Program-made: the position numbers and the translations under genes
Assembly: GCF_009821115.1 (NCBI RefSeq)
Contig: NZ_VYTY01000011.1
Location: forward strand, 1-64,000
DNA from: Nitrincola alkalisediminis
GTDB taxonomy: Bacteria > Pseudomonadota > Gammaproteobacteria > Pseudomonadales > Balneatricaceae
DNA length: 64,000 bases
Direction of reading: 5' to 3'
Notes under the pieces: model-generated
Seen by the model: only the letters and a program-made list of their open reading frames with translations
Databases searched by the model: none
Told to the model about the DNA's origin: nothing
Shown: positions 13,782 through 22,235 of the stretch, piece after piece
Layout: every line of letters starts with the position of its first letter
Numbering within the stretch: the first letter of the stretch is position 1

Positions 13782-15211
13782 TGAATCTGCTAAAGCAATT
13801 TATTAACAATACTTGGGTTGAGTCAAGCAGCGCGCAGCATCTTGAATATTACAATCCCTATACTGAACAAGTTCTTGGCGTTGTGTCAGAGTGTTCTACA
13901 GATGATGTTAATCGGGCCGTGCAGGCAGCTGTAAAGGCGCTTCCTCATTGGAGATGTCTATCGAGCCAAGCGCGTGGTCATTATTTAAGTTGTTTTGCCG
14001 ATTTTTTGGAGGCTCATAAATCTCGCTTGGTGCGAGAGGTGGTGCAGAACAACGGTAAGCGCCTTCTTGAGGCCGAAATGGATATAGACGACGCTATTTC
14101 TTGCTATCGGTATTATGCCGAAGTTTCAGCCACTCTAGAAGATGAGCAGTCCATACACCATCCATCCTACAGCATTACACGCTGTTACGAACCCTTGGGT
14201 GTTGTTGCTATTATCACCCCTTGGAACTTCCCCCTTGTGACCAGTGCTTGGAAGATTGCCCCTGCATTGTTAGCGGGTTGCACATTGGTGTTTAAGCCCT
14301 CGGAGGTTGTCCCCTTGCCAGAGCAATCCTTAGCGCAAGCGGCAATTGAAATGGGTTTGCCTGAGGGTGTTTTTAACTTGGTTAATGGTGGAGCTTCGAC
14401 GGGTGTTGCTCTTACCTCTCATCCAGACGTGAATAAAATCTCTTTTACTGGCAGTAATTCAACTGGATCAGCCGTGATGCGGATGGCTGCAAAGGATGTG
14501 AAAGATCTGACATTGGAGCTAGGAGGTAAATCTCCTATTCTTATTTTTCCAGACGTATCCTTAGAGGCGGCTGTTGAAGCAGTGGTTTCGGGTATCTGTT
14601 TTAATGCCGGACAGATGTGTTCTGCTACGTCTAGGCTCGTAGTACACAAGGATATAGAGGAAGCTCTCTATGACCGATTATCCAATGCCATCGCTCAGAT
14701 TTCATTGGGCGATCCTTTCAATCAATCAACCGGCATGGGTCCACTCACTCATGTAAAGCAGCTTGAGCAAGTTAACCGTTATCTCTCTCTTGCTAAACAA
14801 GAGGGGCTGGAAGGTTTGACTTGCAACCAAGTTGCTCAGCGCCCTTCAACAGGTTACTTCGTTCGACCACATGTGTTTCGTAACGTGCCGAGATCTAGCT
14901 GCCTTTGGCAAGAAGAGATTTTTGGGCCGATATTGTGTACCCAATCATTCCGCAATGACGAAGAGGCGTTGTTCATCGCCAATGATCATCCGTTTGCTTT
15001 GGCCGCTACCGTTATTTGTGAAGATAAAGAAAAAGCCCGTGATATCGCCAAGCGATTACAGGCTGGAACGGTTTGGTTTAATACAGAGCAGGTCGTGCTT
15101 CCTCAAACAAGTTGGGGAGGATTTAAGCACAGTGGTATAGGGCGAGAGCTTGGGCCCTTTGGCTTAGATGCTTATCGCGGTGTAAAGCATGTTATGGGTC
15201 CTTTAATTTAA
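13781..15211 (+). CDS. NAD(P)-dependent aldehyde dehydrogenase
   Basis: This 476-aa enzyme of the ALDH superfamily oxidises an aldehyde to its acid. The catalytic Cys280 (NAGQMCSATS) and general-base Glu246 (LELGGKSP) are in place, as are PWNFPL and the coenzyme loop FTGSNSTGSAV. It resembles the betaine/aminobutyraldehyde group most closely by eye. In this operon the aldehyde might carry an amino, ureido or guanidino group, for example 4-guanidinobutanal. The substrate is not determined. Confidence 0.9.
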   Translation: MNLLKQFINNTWVESSSAQHLEYYNPYTEQVLGVVSECSTDDVNRAVQAAVKALPHWRCLSSQARGHYLSCFADFLEAHKSRLVREVVQNNGKRLLEAEMDIDDAISCYRYYAEVSATLEDEQSIHHPSYSITRCYEPLGVVAIITPWNFPLVTSAWKIAPALLAGCTLVFKPSEVVPLPEQSLAQAAIEMGLPEGVFNLVNGGASTGVALTSHPDVNKISFTGSNSTGSAVMRMAAKDVKDLTLELGGKSPILIFPDVSLEAAVEAVVSGICFNAGQMCSATSRLVVHKDIEEALYDRLSNAIAQISLGDPFNQSTGMGPLTHVKQLEQVNRYLSLAKQEGLEGLTCNQVAQRPSTGYFVRPHVFRNVPRSSCLWQEEIFGPILCTQSFRNDEEALFIANDHPFALAATVICEDKEKARDIAKRLQAGTVWFNTEQVVLPQTSWGGFKHSGIGRELGPFGLDAYRGVKHVMGPLI

Positions 15212-15226
15212 TAAAAGAATATATCG

Positions 15227-16462
15227 ATGAAGATAAATAAAGACAGACTTCTAGATCGTCTATTTCAAATAGGTGAAATTTGTGAAACGAATAACGGAGG
15301 GTCGAATCGACAAGCCTTTACGCCAGGTGATGTGCAGGCACGAGAGACCTTGGTTGCATGGGCCGCAAAGCTGGGTGGAGTTGCTGAGTGTGACTCAATG
15401 GGGAATTTGTTTATTCACTTTAATAGACGCGAGACCGCCGCGCTTCCTATTTTGGTAGGCTCTCATTTAGACACGCAACCAACAGGGGGTAAGTATGATG
15501 GCGTCTACGGAGTGATTGCAGGACTTGAGGTAATCGAGTCTATTTATGAGCAAAATATAGTACTGGAACATCCTCTTGTGCTCGCGGTTTGGGCGAATGA
15601 AGAAGGTGCTCGCTTTAGGCCCGCGATGATGGGGTCTGGCGTTTTTTCAGGAAAACTGTCGCAGACTGAAATGTATCAAAGCCAGGATCAGCAAGGCATG
15701 ACCTATTATGAAGCACTTGTTGATTCAGGTCAGTTAGGTGCTCGCCCTGCGCAAGTGTTTCCTTTGTTGGCTGCTCTGGAAGTTCATATCGAGCAGGGGC
15801 CAATACTGGACGCAACGTCTATTCCTATAGGCGTTGTGACGGGTATTCAAGGCATTCACTGGTTTGAGGTGACCGTAAAGGGCGAAACAACCCATGCAGG
15901 CCCAACGCCTATGTCAATGCGTAAGGATGCTGTTCGTTCAACCACACAGATTATTCAGCAACTCTATCAGCTTGTCGATGCGGAGGATGACCAAGCTAGA
16001 TTGACAATCGGTCAACTTAGAGCCTACCCGGGATCTGTCAACACCTTACCTAGCCATTTACGTTTTAGTGTTGATATTCGTCACCCTGATGAAGATAAGC
16101 TCCAGCAGTTGGTTGATGGTATTCAGGCAAAACTACAATCGCCAGAACCCGGTATCGAGATTGCGGTTAATCATCTTTGGCACTCACCTGTGATTAAGTT
16201 CAATGATAAATGCATCCAAGCCATTCAAAAAGCAACTGAAATATGTGAGTTGCCCTCAATCACCATGGTCTCGGGTGCTGGGCACGACTCTGCTTACCTC
16301 GCTCAAGTCATACCTACAGCCATGATTTTTATTCCCTGCCATTTAGGGATTTCTCATAACGAAGCTGAATATGCGCATCCCGATCATTTGGAGGCCGGTG
16401 CACAGGTATTGCTTCAGACAATCATCAATTTATCCACTGCTGCTAATAAGGACTCCCTATGA
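15227..16462 (+). CDS. M20-family N-carbamoyl amidohydrolase
   Basis: This 411-aa metal-dependent hydrolase belongs to the N-carbamoyl-amino-acid hydrolase / beta-ureidopropionase / allantoate amidohydrolase group. Metal ligands and catalytic motifs are visible: GSHLDTQPTGGKYDG, WANEEGARFRP, EVHIEQGP and the final CHLGISHNEAEY. The dimerisation part (FEVTVKGETTHAGPTPMSMR) is normal. The usual reaction releases CO2 and ammonia from an N-carbamoyl (ureido) compound. It lies 15 bp behind the dehydrogenase gene and overlaps the next gene by 4 bp. Confidence 0.9.
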   Translation: MKINKDRLLDRLFQIGEICETNNGGSNRQAFTPGDVQARETLVAWAAKLGGVAECDSMGNLFIHFNRRETAALPILVGSHLDTQPTGGKYDGVYGVIAGLEVIESIYEQNIVLEHPLVLAVWANEEGARFRPAMMGSGVFSGKLSQTEMYQSQDQQGMTYYEALVDSGQLGARPAQVFPLLAALEVHIEQGPILDATSIPIGVVTGIQGIHWFEVTVKGETTHAGPTPMSMRKDAVRSTTQIIQQLYQLVDAEDDQARLTIGQLRAYPGSVNTLPSHLRFSVDIRHPDEDKLQQLVDGIQAKLQSPEPGIEIAVNHLWHSPVIKFNDKCIQAIQKATEICELPSITMVSGAGHDSAYLAQVIPTAMIFIPCHLGISHNEAEYAHPDHLEAGAQVLLQTIINLSTAANKDSL

Positions 16463-17361
16463 AATCTACGTTTAAGTCTCGGCATGAGCAAGGAGGTACC
16501 CATCGCTTAGAGTCATGGGGTATCGCCTCTGAAACAGGACTGTTGCACGATGTGTTGATTGGCCCGATTGAGCACTACTCGTGGCGTGCAGGAAATTCAA
16601 CGTCCAAAAAATACTTGAGAGACGGTGCACAGTTCGATGCTGAGATTGCTAAAGCTCAGTACCAAGAGATGGTATCCGTGTATGAGGAAGCAGGTGTTAG
16701 AACACATTTTTTAGCCTCTCAATCGGACTTGCCTTATGCACTCTATGCTCGTGACTCATCTGTCATGACTCCTTGGGGTGCCATCGTTACTCAAATGCAT
16801 AGCCCGTGGCGAAGAGCCGAATGGCTTCTGGCGGCTAACTTTTATATTGAGAATAGCATCCCTATCTACGATGTTGTCACTGCAGGTAGTTTTGAAGGTG
16901 GTGATTTTATGTTGATTGAAGAGGGGGTTGCGCTGTGTGGTTCAACAGGTGAGCGCACCAGTTTAGCTGGTGCGCATCAAGTAAAAGACTGGTTTGAGCG
17001 TGAGGGCTGGGAATTCGAAATTTGTCAGTTTGATCCCCATTTTCTGCATATGGACGTTCAGTGCGTCATGATTGCAGAAAAAACGGCAGCGGTGTGCCTT
17101 GATGTATTGCCTGATGAGACGATTCGATGGCTAAAGAGTAAAAAAATCACACTCGTGGATATTCCCTACAAAGATGCGATGGATCTCGGTTGTAACGTGA
17201 TGTCCTTGGGCAATGAGCGAGTGCTTTTGCCTTATCACAGTCAACGTCTTAAAGAGCAGTGTCGAGCTTTGGGATTAAAGGTTTATGACCCCGATATCTC
17301 AATGATTACTAAGGGGGGAGGGGGAGTGCATTGTATGAGCCAGGCGCTCCGTCGTGATTAA
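16459..17361 (+). CDS. Arginine-deiminase/DDAH-like guanidino-modifying enzyme
   Basis: This 300-aa protein has the pentein fold of arginine deiminase, DDAH and amidinotransferases. The catalytic set is visible: Glu146 (FEGGDFM), His197 (FLHMDVQ) and Cys292 (GGGGVHCMSQALRR), with RDSSVMTPWG as the usual substrate-binding Arg-Asp element. Such enzymes convert a guanidino group to a ureido group plus ammonia, or transfer the amidino group. Its gene overlaps that of a carbamoylase, which would accept the ureido product. It is not agmatine deiminase or classical ArcA by motif and length. The exact substrate is unknown. Confidence 0.8.
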   Translation: MKSTFKSRHEQGGTHRLESWGIASETGLLHDVLIGPIEHYSWRAGNSTSKKYLRDGAQFDAEIAKAQYQEMVSVYEEAGVRTHFLASQSDLPYALYARDSSVMTPWGAIVTQMHSPWRRAEWLLAANFYIENSIPIYDVVTAGSFEGGDFMLIEEGVALCGSTGERTSLAGAHQVKDWFEREGWEFEICQFDPHFLHMDVQCVMIAEKTAAVCLDVLPDETIRWLKSKKITLVDIPYKDAMDLGCNVMSLGNERVLLPYHSQRLKEQCRALGLKVYDPDISMITKGGGGVHCMSQALRRD

Positions 17362-17394
17362 TCATCAGTCAATATAATCAATAGGAAGTCCATT

Positions 17395-18423
17395 ATGAAG
17401 CGATCTATCAGTGTAGTGTTTGCGACCCTTGGTTTGAGCTTATCAACTCAGAGTTCGGCGCTGACCATTATTACATTAGGAGGAGCAACAGGTGATGCGA
17501 TGCAATCTGCATACTTTACTCCTTTTGCGCAATCAACCGGTCATGGAGTCACGGCTGGTGAGTATAACGAAGAGATTTCTCGCATTCGTGCCATGGTTGA
17601 AACCGGTAATGTGAGTTGGGATATTGTTGAGATAGGTTCTCCTGAGCTTATGAGAGGATGTTATGAAGGGTTATTTGAGCCGATTGATTGGAGTCGGATA
17701 CCCGTTTCCGAATATCTATTGCCCGAGGCTAAGATGGAATGTGGAGTGGGGACCTTCGTATGGTCAACCGTTTTAGCCTATGATGCCTCGCGTTTTAATG
17801 AGGGACCAAAAGGCTGGCAGGATTTCTGGAATATAACTGATTTTCCAGGGAAGCGTGGCTTAAGACGAGGTGCTAAATACACTCTAGAGTTTGCTTTGAT
17901 GGCTGATGGTGTTAATCCCTCAGAACTCTATGAATTGTTAGCCACTGAAGAAGGTGTGGCTAGGGCTTTTGCTAAACTGGATGAAATTAAAGATCACGTT
18001 CAATGGTGGGAAGCTGGTGCACAACCAGCGCAATGGTTGGTCGCTGGCGATGTTGTGATGTCCTCAGCGTATAATGGTCGCGTAGCGGTAGCGCAAGATG
18101 AGGGCCGAAATTTAGGAGTGGTGTGGTCAGGTAGCATATATGACTTGGATTATTGGGCAATTGTTCAGGGATCAGGACAGCTTGATACAGCCTACGAGTT
18201 TATAAGTTTTGCCAGTCAGCCTGAGGGGCAGGCTCTGTTCTCTCAGCAAATAAGTTATGGGCCAGTTCATCCTGAAGCCATTGAGGGATTAGAGTTTGAC
18301 AAAGCCGTTCGAATGCCAACACATGAAGATAATTTAAAAAATGCTTTAGGGATAAATACGGATTTTTGGGTGGATTACGGTGAGGAGCTTGAGCAGCGTT
18401 TTAATGCGTGGGCCGCTCGATGA
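17395..18423 (+). CDS. Periplasmic substrate-binding protein, PotD-like
   Basis: This 342-aa protein has a cleavable signal peptide (MKRSISVVFATLGLSLSTQS, cut near SSA-LT). The fold is that of polyamine/iron-type extracellular solute-binding proteins (WDIVEIGSPELMRG, FWNITDFPGKRGLR, then WDYWA-like LDYWAIVQGSGQ). It lies 33 bp behind the deiminase-like gene and so belongs to the operon. No ABC permease or ATPase gene is near, so the membrane partner is encoded elsewhere or the protein serves as a sensor. The ligand may be a polyamine-like or guanidino cation. Confidence 0.8.
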   Translation: MKRSISVVFATLGLSLSTQSSALTIITLGGATGDAMQSAYFTPFAQSTGHGVTAGEYNEEISRIRAMVETGNVSWDIVEIGSPELMRGCYEGLFEPIDWSRIPVSEYLLPEAKMECGVGTFVWSTVLAYDASRFNEGPKGWQDFWNITDFPGKRGLRRGAKYTLEFALMADGVNPSELYELLATEEGVARAFAKLDEIKDHVQWWEAGAQPAQWLVAGDVVMSSAYNGRVAVAQDEGRNLGVVWSGSIYDLDYWAIVQGSGQLDTAYEFISFASQPEGQALFSQQISYGPVHPEAIEGLEFDKAVRMPTHEDNLKNALGINTDFWVDYGEELEQRFNAWAAR

Positions 18424-18519
18424 AGGTCTTTTCCGAGTTTGCCTCCTAGATGTTTTGAAAATACAGATTTTTTGAAGTGTTTTATCATCAGTCAAGTGAT
18501 GCTGATCACTAGCATGCAC

Positions 18520-19404
18520 TCAATGAAACTGACTGAGATAGCTAGCCAGGATTTCCTCAAGCTTCAAGACGACTTTACCTTTGGTATTGGATGAGAAGTG
18601 GAAGCCACAGAAGTCCTTCCAGAGGAGTCCTTCTGCCGTTTTCAGTACTTTATACTGTGTTCCGATGCTTTCGGAGCTGACTAAGGGTTGGGGTAACCAC
18701 GCCCAACCTGCATTTGCGTCGACGGCATCACGAATGAGTTCGTACTGGGTTAGCGCAAGATAATTCGTGCTTAAAATCACGTCCGGTACTAGCTCTTCTT
18801 CATGATCCACAAATGCCAGCGTGATTTGTGTGTGTGCAATCAAATCGTCGCGTTGAATTTCAGGTAAACGGGCGAGGGGGTGGTTGATTGATGAAATCAT
18901 CATTAATCTAAGGCCCGCAAGCGGCTCTAAGTAAACATTGGGGTCGATTACTTTCGTTAAGTTCAGTCCAAACGCGATGTCGACTGTCTGATTGGCAACG
19001 AGCGTGGGTAACTCCTGCGGTGGGGCTAGGTAAACAGAGATGCCGGTCATGGGAAAACGATCTTTTAATGTTCTCATCGCTTCAAGCCAGAAAGCTTCCG
19101 GCAATGAGTCGTCACGCGCCAGACGCAAAGTTGTTTCAATCCCGCCACGCTCGAGTTCACAGCGTCGAACAATTTGGTGGTAAGCTTGAAGCAATCGAAT
19201 CGCATCAGGTTGAATTGCCCAAGCCAAGTCTGTCGGCGTAATCGATTTCCCTGAGCGCTCAAATAAACACGCATTCAGATCGTCCTCCAAACTGGCCAGC
19301 AGTGCACTGAGTGTCGTCCGACTGCGATGCAAGCGACGCGCAGCGTCTGCAATCGATCCCTCTTCTAAAACTGCAAGAAAGACTTCCGCTTGAGAAGGTC
19401 TCAT
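18520..19404 (-). CDS. LysR-family regulator
   Basis: This 294-aa LysR-type regulator has an N-terminal winged helix at 1-60 (EVFLAVLEEGSIADAARRLHRSRTTLSALLASLE) and a periplasmic-binding-like effector domain. It is convergent with the substrate-binding protein gene and divergent from the CDF transporter gene. A perfect palindrome stands about 24 bp upstream of its ATG. It could control itself, the transporter at 19527 or the catabolic operon; position alone does not settle this. Confidence 0.87.
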   Translation of the reverse strand: MRPSQAEVFLAVLEEGSIADAARRLHRSRTTLSALLASLEDDLNACLFERSGKSITPTDLAWAIQPDAIRLLQAYHQIVRRCELERGGIETTLRLARDDSLPEAFWLEAMRTLKDRFPMTGISVYLAPPQELPTLVANQTVDIAFGLNLTKVIDPNVYLEPLAGLRLMMISSINHPLARLPEIQRDDLIAHTQITLAFVDHEEELVPDVILSTNYLALTQYELIRDAVDANAGWAWLPQPLVSSESIGTQYKVLKTAEGLLWKDFCGFHFSSNTKGKVVLKLEEILASYLSQFH

Positions 19405-19427
19405 ACAACTTCACCCTGTATTCAAAT

Positions 19428-19450
19428 AAGCGACGATTATATCGTCGCTT
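19428..19450. promoter_or_regulatory. Perfect palindrome between lysR and the CDF gene
   Basis: AAGCGACGAT-TAT-ATCGTCGCTT is a 10-bp perfect inverted repeat in the divergent intergenic region. It could be an operator or form a hairpin in the lysR leader. Confidence 0.5.
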
Positions 19451-19526
19451 AGTGATTATTCATATCCTTTCGCAAGCTCTAGAATGCGGATGAATAAATT
19501 ATAAATCTCTATGATGAGTGTAAATC

Positions 19527-20441
19527 ATGTTTTGTTTTAAAGCGGTTTCCGAACGATCAACCTTAGTGTTTTCAGCCATTGTATCGGGTGTCTTTGCACT
19601 GCTGGGAATTGTATGGGGGATCGTGTCAGGGTCTTTAGCGATACTCTTTGATGGCGCGTATTCGTTTGTCAGCTTAGCTCTGTCTCTATTATCAGTAACG
19701 GCATTACGTTGGGCAGAGTCGCCAGCAGATAAGACGTATAACTTTGGCCGGATCTTGGCAGAGCCATTGGCTATTGCCATTAAGGGCTCCGTCATCACCT
19801 TGGTGTGTGTGGTGTCATTGGTGAGTGCAATCAAAACAATTCACAACGGTGGGCGAGAAGTCGAGGCGAGCTTAGCAATCATCTTTTCATTGTTCAGTTT
19901 ACTTGGCTGTTTAATCACATGGCAGTTTTTAAAGCGTTCAAATGAACAGCATTCATCTGCGTTAATCTTAGCCGAAGAAAAACAGTGGTTGATGGACAGT
20001 CTACTGAGTGCAACGGTATTGATTGGGTTTTTGTTGTCCTGGGGGTTGAGTTACACCGAGTACGCTTCATTTGCAGTCTATGTTGATCCAGTATTGGTGC
20101 TCTTGGCTTCAGTCTATTTTATCGCTGTTCCTCTGCGTATGATGGTGCAAGGGTTTAATGAAATTTTACTCATGACTCCGAGTCCGAGTCTGCGTCACTC
20201 AGTGCATCAAGCCATGCATGGATTAGGGATAAAGCCTTTTCAGTGCAAAATGGCGAAAGTGGGCAGCTATCTATTGTTAGAGGTGCGTATAGAAATTGAT
20301 AAGATTGAGCAAATGCAGGGAATGCAGGAGCGTGTTGAGAAAGTGCTTTCCCATCTTCCATTGGAAATCAAAGCACAGCTCTTCTTTCAACCTAAAGTCG
20401 AAAAACTAGGCCCTAGCTCGTGGCACAAGGCCATCCATTGA
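19527..20441 (+). CDS. Cation diffusion facilitator family transporter
   Basis: This 304-aa protein has five to six membrane segments in the first 210 residues and a cytoplasmic C-terminal domain, as in CDF metal exporters. Metal-site residues appear as LFDGAYSF in segment 2 and WLMDS and YVDPVL in later segments. The usual histidines (HSxxD) are absent, so the metal may differ from the zinc of FieF/CzcD-type proteins. Its last 55 bp overlap the convergent LysR gene end. Confidence 0.75.
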   Translation: MFCFKAVSERSTLVFSAIVSGVFALLGIVWGIVSGSLAILFDGAYSFVSLALSLLSVTALRWAESPADKTYNFGRILAEPLAIAIKGSVITLVCVVSLVSAIKTIHNGGREVEASLAIIFSLFSLLGCLITWQFLKRSNEQHSSALILAEEKQWLMDSLLSATVLIGFLLSWGLSYTEYASFAVYVDPVLVLLASVYFIAVPLRMMVQGFNEILLMTPSPSLRHSVHQAMHGLGIKPFQCKMAKVGSYLLLEVRIEIDKIEQMQGMQERVEKVLSHLPLEIKAQLFFQPKVEKLGPSSWHKAIH

Positions 20442-21289
20442 TCGATGGCCTGGCTGTGAAACTTGTCATGGTGAACGACTAAATAGAACATGCGATCAAA
20501 AGTTCGGTGAGGGATCTTAAGTTCACAGAAGCGCCCTGACTTCAATTCTTCGACCAAGGTCATCCGAGAAAGGCAGCCAATCTGATCACTGGCTTTGACG
20601 GCTTCTTTGATGGCTTCGGTGTGTTGCAGCTCAAGTGAAACCGACAGTTCACTCAATAAGCCATGCATTGCACGATCGAAGGTTTGGCGTGTTCCCGAGC
20701 CGGGCTCACGTAAAATCCATTGTGCGTTGATGAGGTCAAGGTCAGTGAGTTCATGCTTTAAGGCTAGTGGGTTGTCTTGGGCGCAAAAAACAATCAACTC
20801 GTCCGATTGCCAAGGGATTAAATCCAGTTCTGGATGACTGATCTCGCCCTCAATCATGGCAGCATCCAGTTCAAAGTTGACCAATTTTTCAATAATATGT
20901 TGGGTATTGTCAACGTCTAAGTGAATATCCGAGTTTGGGTATCGGCTGCGATAGGCCAGCAGGAGTTTTACGGCCAAGTAATTGCCAATCGTCAAGGTCG
21001 CGCCAAGCGTTAATCTGGCGGCGAGACGTTGGCGTAATAAATCATGTTCGAGAGCTTCCGCTTGATCCAGTAGCGCTTGCGCTTTTGGGCGTAGAGCGCG
21101 TCCGAGATCATTGAGCAACAAACGCTTACCCACACGGTCAAAGAGTTGGATGTTGTATTGTGATTCCAATTCTTTGAGGGCACTGCTGGCGGCCGATTGC
21201 GATAAATGCAAATGCTCTGCGGCTTTGCTGATATTGGCATGTCGTGCTGTTTCGACGAAAACAGCCAGCTGTCGAAGTGTGTACTTCAT
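20387..21289 (-). CDS. finR: LysR-family regulator, FinR-like
   Basis: This 300-aa regulator has the N-terminal helix-turn-helix (LAVFVETARHANISKAAEHLHLSQSAASSALKELE) and effector domain typical of LysR proteins. It is divergent from the ferredoxin-NADP reductase gene, the same arrangement as finR-fprA of Pseudomonas, where FinR activates fprA under oxidative stress. The symbol rests on this arrangement and general resemblance. An inverted repeat at 21299-21335 lies between the two genes. Confidence 0.75.
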   Translation of the reverse strand: MKYTLRQLAVFVETARHANISKAAEHLHLSQSAASSALKELESQYNIQLFDRVGKRLLLNDLGRALRPKAQALLDQAEALEHDLLRQRLAARLTLGATLTIGNYLAVKLLLAYRSRYPNSDIHLDVDNTQHIIEKLVNFELDAAMIEGEISHPELDLIPWQSDELIVFCAQDNPLALKHELTDLDLINAQWILREPGSGTRQTFDRAMHGLLSELSVSLELQHTEAIKEAVKASDQIGCLSRMTLVEELKSGRFCELKIPHRTFDRMFYLVVHHDKFHSQAIDQWMALCHELGPSFSTLG

Positions 21290-21298
21290 ATTGATCCC

Positions 21299-21335
21299 AT
21301 CGATAAGCTTAAGAGATTTAATTCATTTTATCGAT
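21299..21335. promoter_or_regulatory. Inverted repeat in the finR-fpr intergenic region
   Basis: ATCGATAA (21299-21306) is inverted as TTATCGAT (21328-21335), 21 bp apart. A paired site of this spacing directly before a LysR start is a candidate binding site for the regulator. Confidence 0.45.
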
Positions 21336-21391
21336 TTTGTGAGTCGGGATACAATGGCTTTAATTAGATTAGGTTAATAAGGGTTAGGCAC

Positions 21392-22162
21392 ATGTCAAAC
21401 TTGCAAAAAGAACGCGTGTTAGAAGTTCAGCATTGGAATGACACCTTGTTCAGTTTTAAAACGACACGAGATCAAAGCTTTCGTTTTAAAAATGGGCACT
21501 TCACCATGATTGGGTTGGAAGTCGAAGGTCGTCCGTTGATGCGTGCCTACAGTATTGCAAGTGCGAATTATGAAGAAAACCTTGAGTTCTTCAGCATTAA
21601 AGTGGCGGACGGTCCTTTAACCTCGCGTTTGCAACAAATACGTCCAGGTGATGAAATTATCATCAGCCGCAAGCCGACGGGAACATTGTTAACCGATTAT
21701 CTTCTCCCAGGTAAGCGTTTGTATCTACTGGCCACGGGGACAGGTTTAGCACCCTTTATGAGCATCATCAAAGATCCCGAAGTCTATGATGCCTACGAGC
21801 AGGTGATTCTGGTGCATGGAGTACGCTATGTTTCTGAGTTGGCGTATCAAGATGACATTACACGCGTGCTGCCTGAAAATGAGTTTTTTGGTGAGTACAT
21901 TCGTGAACAGCTTCTGTATTACCCAACGGTGACGCGTGAGCCTTATGCGAATCAAGGACGTTTGACGGATTTGATGCGCTCAGGAAAGCTATTTGAAGAT
22001 CTAGGTGTTCCACAACCAAATCTTGAAGAAGACCGTTTCATGATTTGTGGCAGCCCAGCGATGCTGAAAGACACCACGTCTGTGTTGGACGGGTGGGGGT
22101 TCAAGGAAACGCGTCAAGGCGTGAACGCTGAGTATGTGATTGAGCGAGCCTTTGTCGATTAA
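21392..22162 (+). CDS. fpr: Ferredoxin-NADP+ reductase
   Basis: This 256-aa flavoprotein is of the bacterial FprA/Fpr type. The FAD-binding part shows RAYSIASANYEENLEFFSIK (RxYS motif) and the NADP-binding part shows LLATGTGLAPFMSI and FMICGSPAML. It ends in AEYVIERAFVD, and such C-terminal extensions are usual in this subclass. It moves electrons between NADPH and ferredoxin or flavodoxin in the cytoplasm, supporting Fe-S repair and oxidative defence. It is divergent from the FinR-like gene and followed by a strong terminator. Confidence 0.92.
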   Translation: MSNLQKERVLEVQHWNDTLFSFKTTRDQSFRFKNGHFTMIGLEVEGRPLMRAYSIASANYEENLEFFSIKVADGPLTSRLQQIRPGDEIIISRKPTGTLLTDYLLPGKRLYLLATGTGLAPFMSIIKDPEVYDAYEQVILVHGVRYVSELAYQDDITRVLPENEFFGEYIREQLLYYPTVTREPYANQGRLTDLMRSGKLFEDLGVPQPNLEEDRFMICGSPAMLKDTTSVLDGWGFKETRQGVNAEYVIERAFVD

Positions 22163-22181
22163 GTCTTTTGTGTATTCGTTC

Positions 22182-22216
22182 AATAATTAAGGGGCTCAAT
22201 GAGCCCCTTAATTATT
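22182..22216. terminator. Bidirectional terminator between fpr and aroG
   Basis: AATAATTAAGGGGCTCA and its exact complement form a 17-bp perfect stem with one unpaired base in the middle. A- and T-rich flanks make it work for both convergent genes. Confidence 0.85.
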
Positions 22217-22235
22217 TGTGCGATGTTATCCACTC

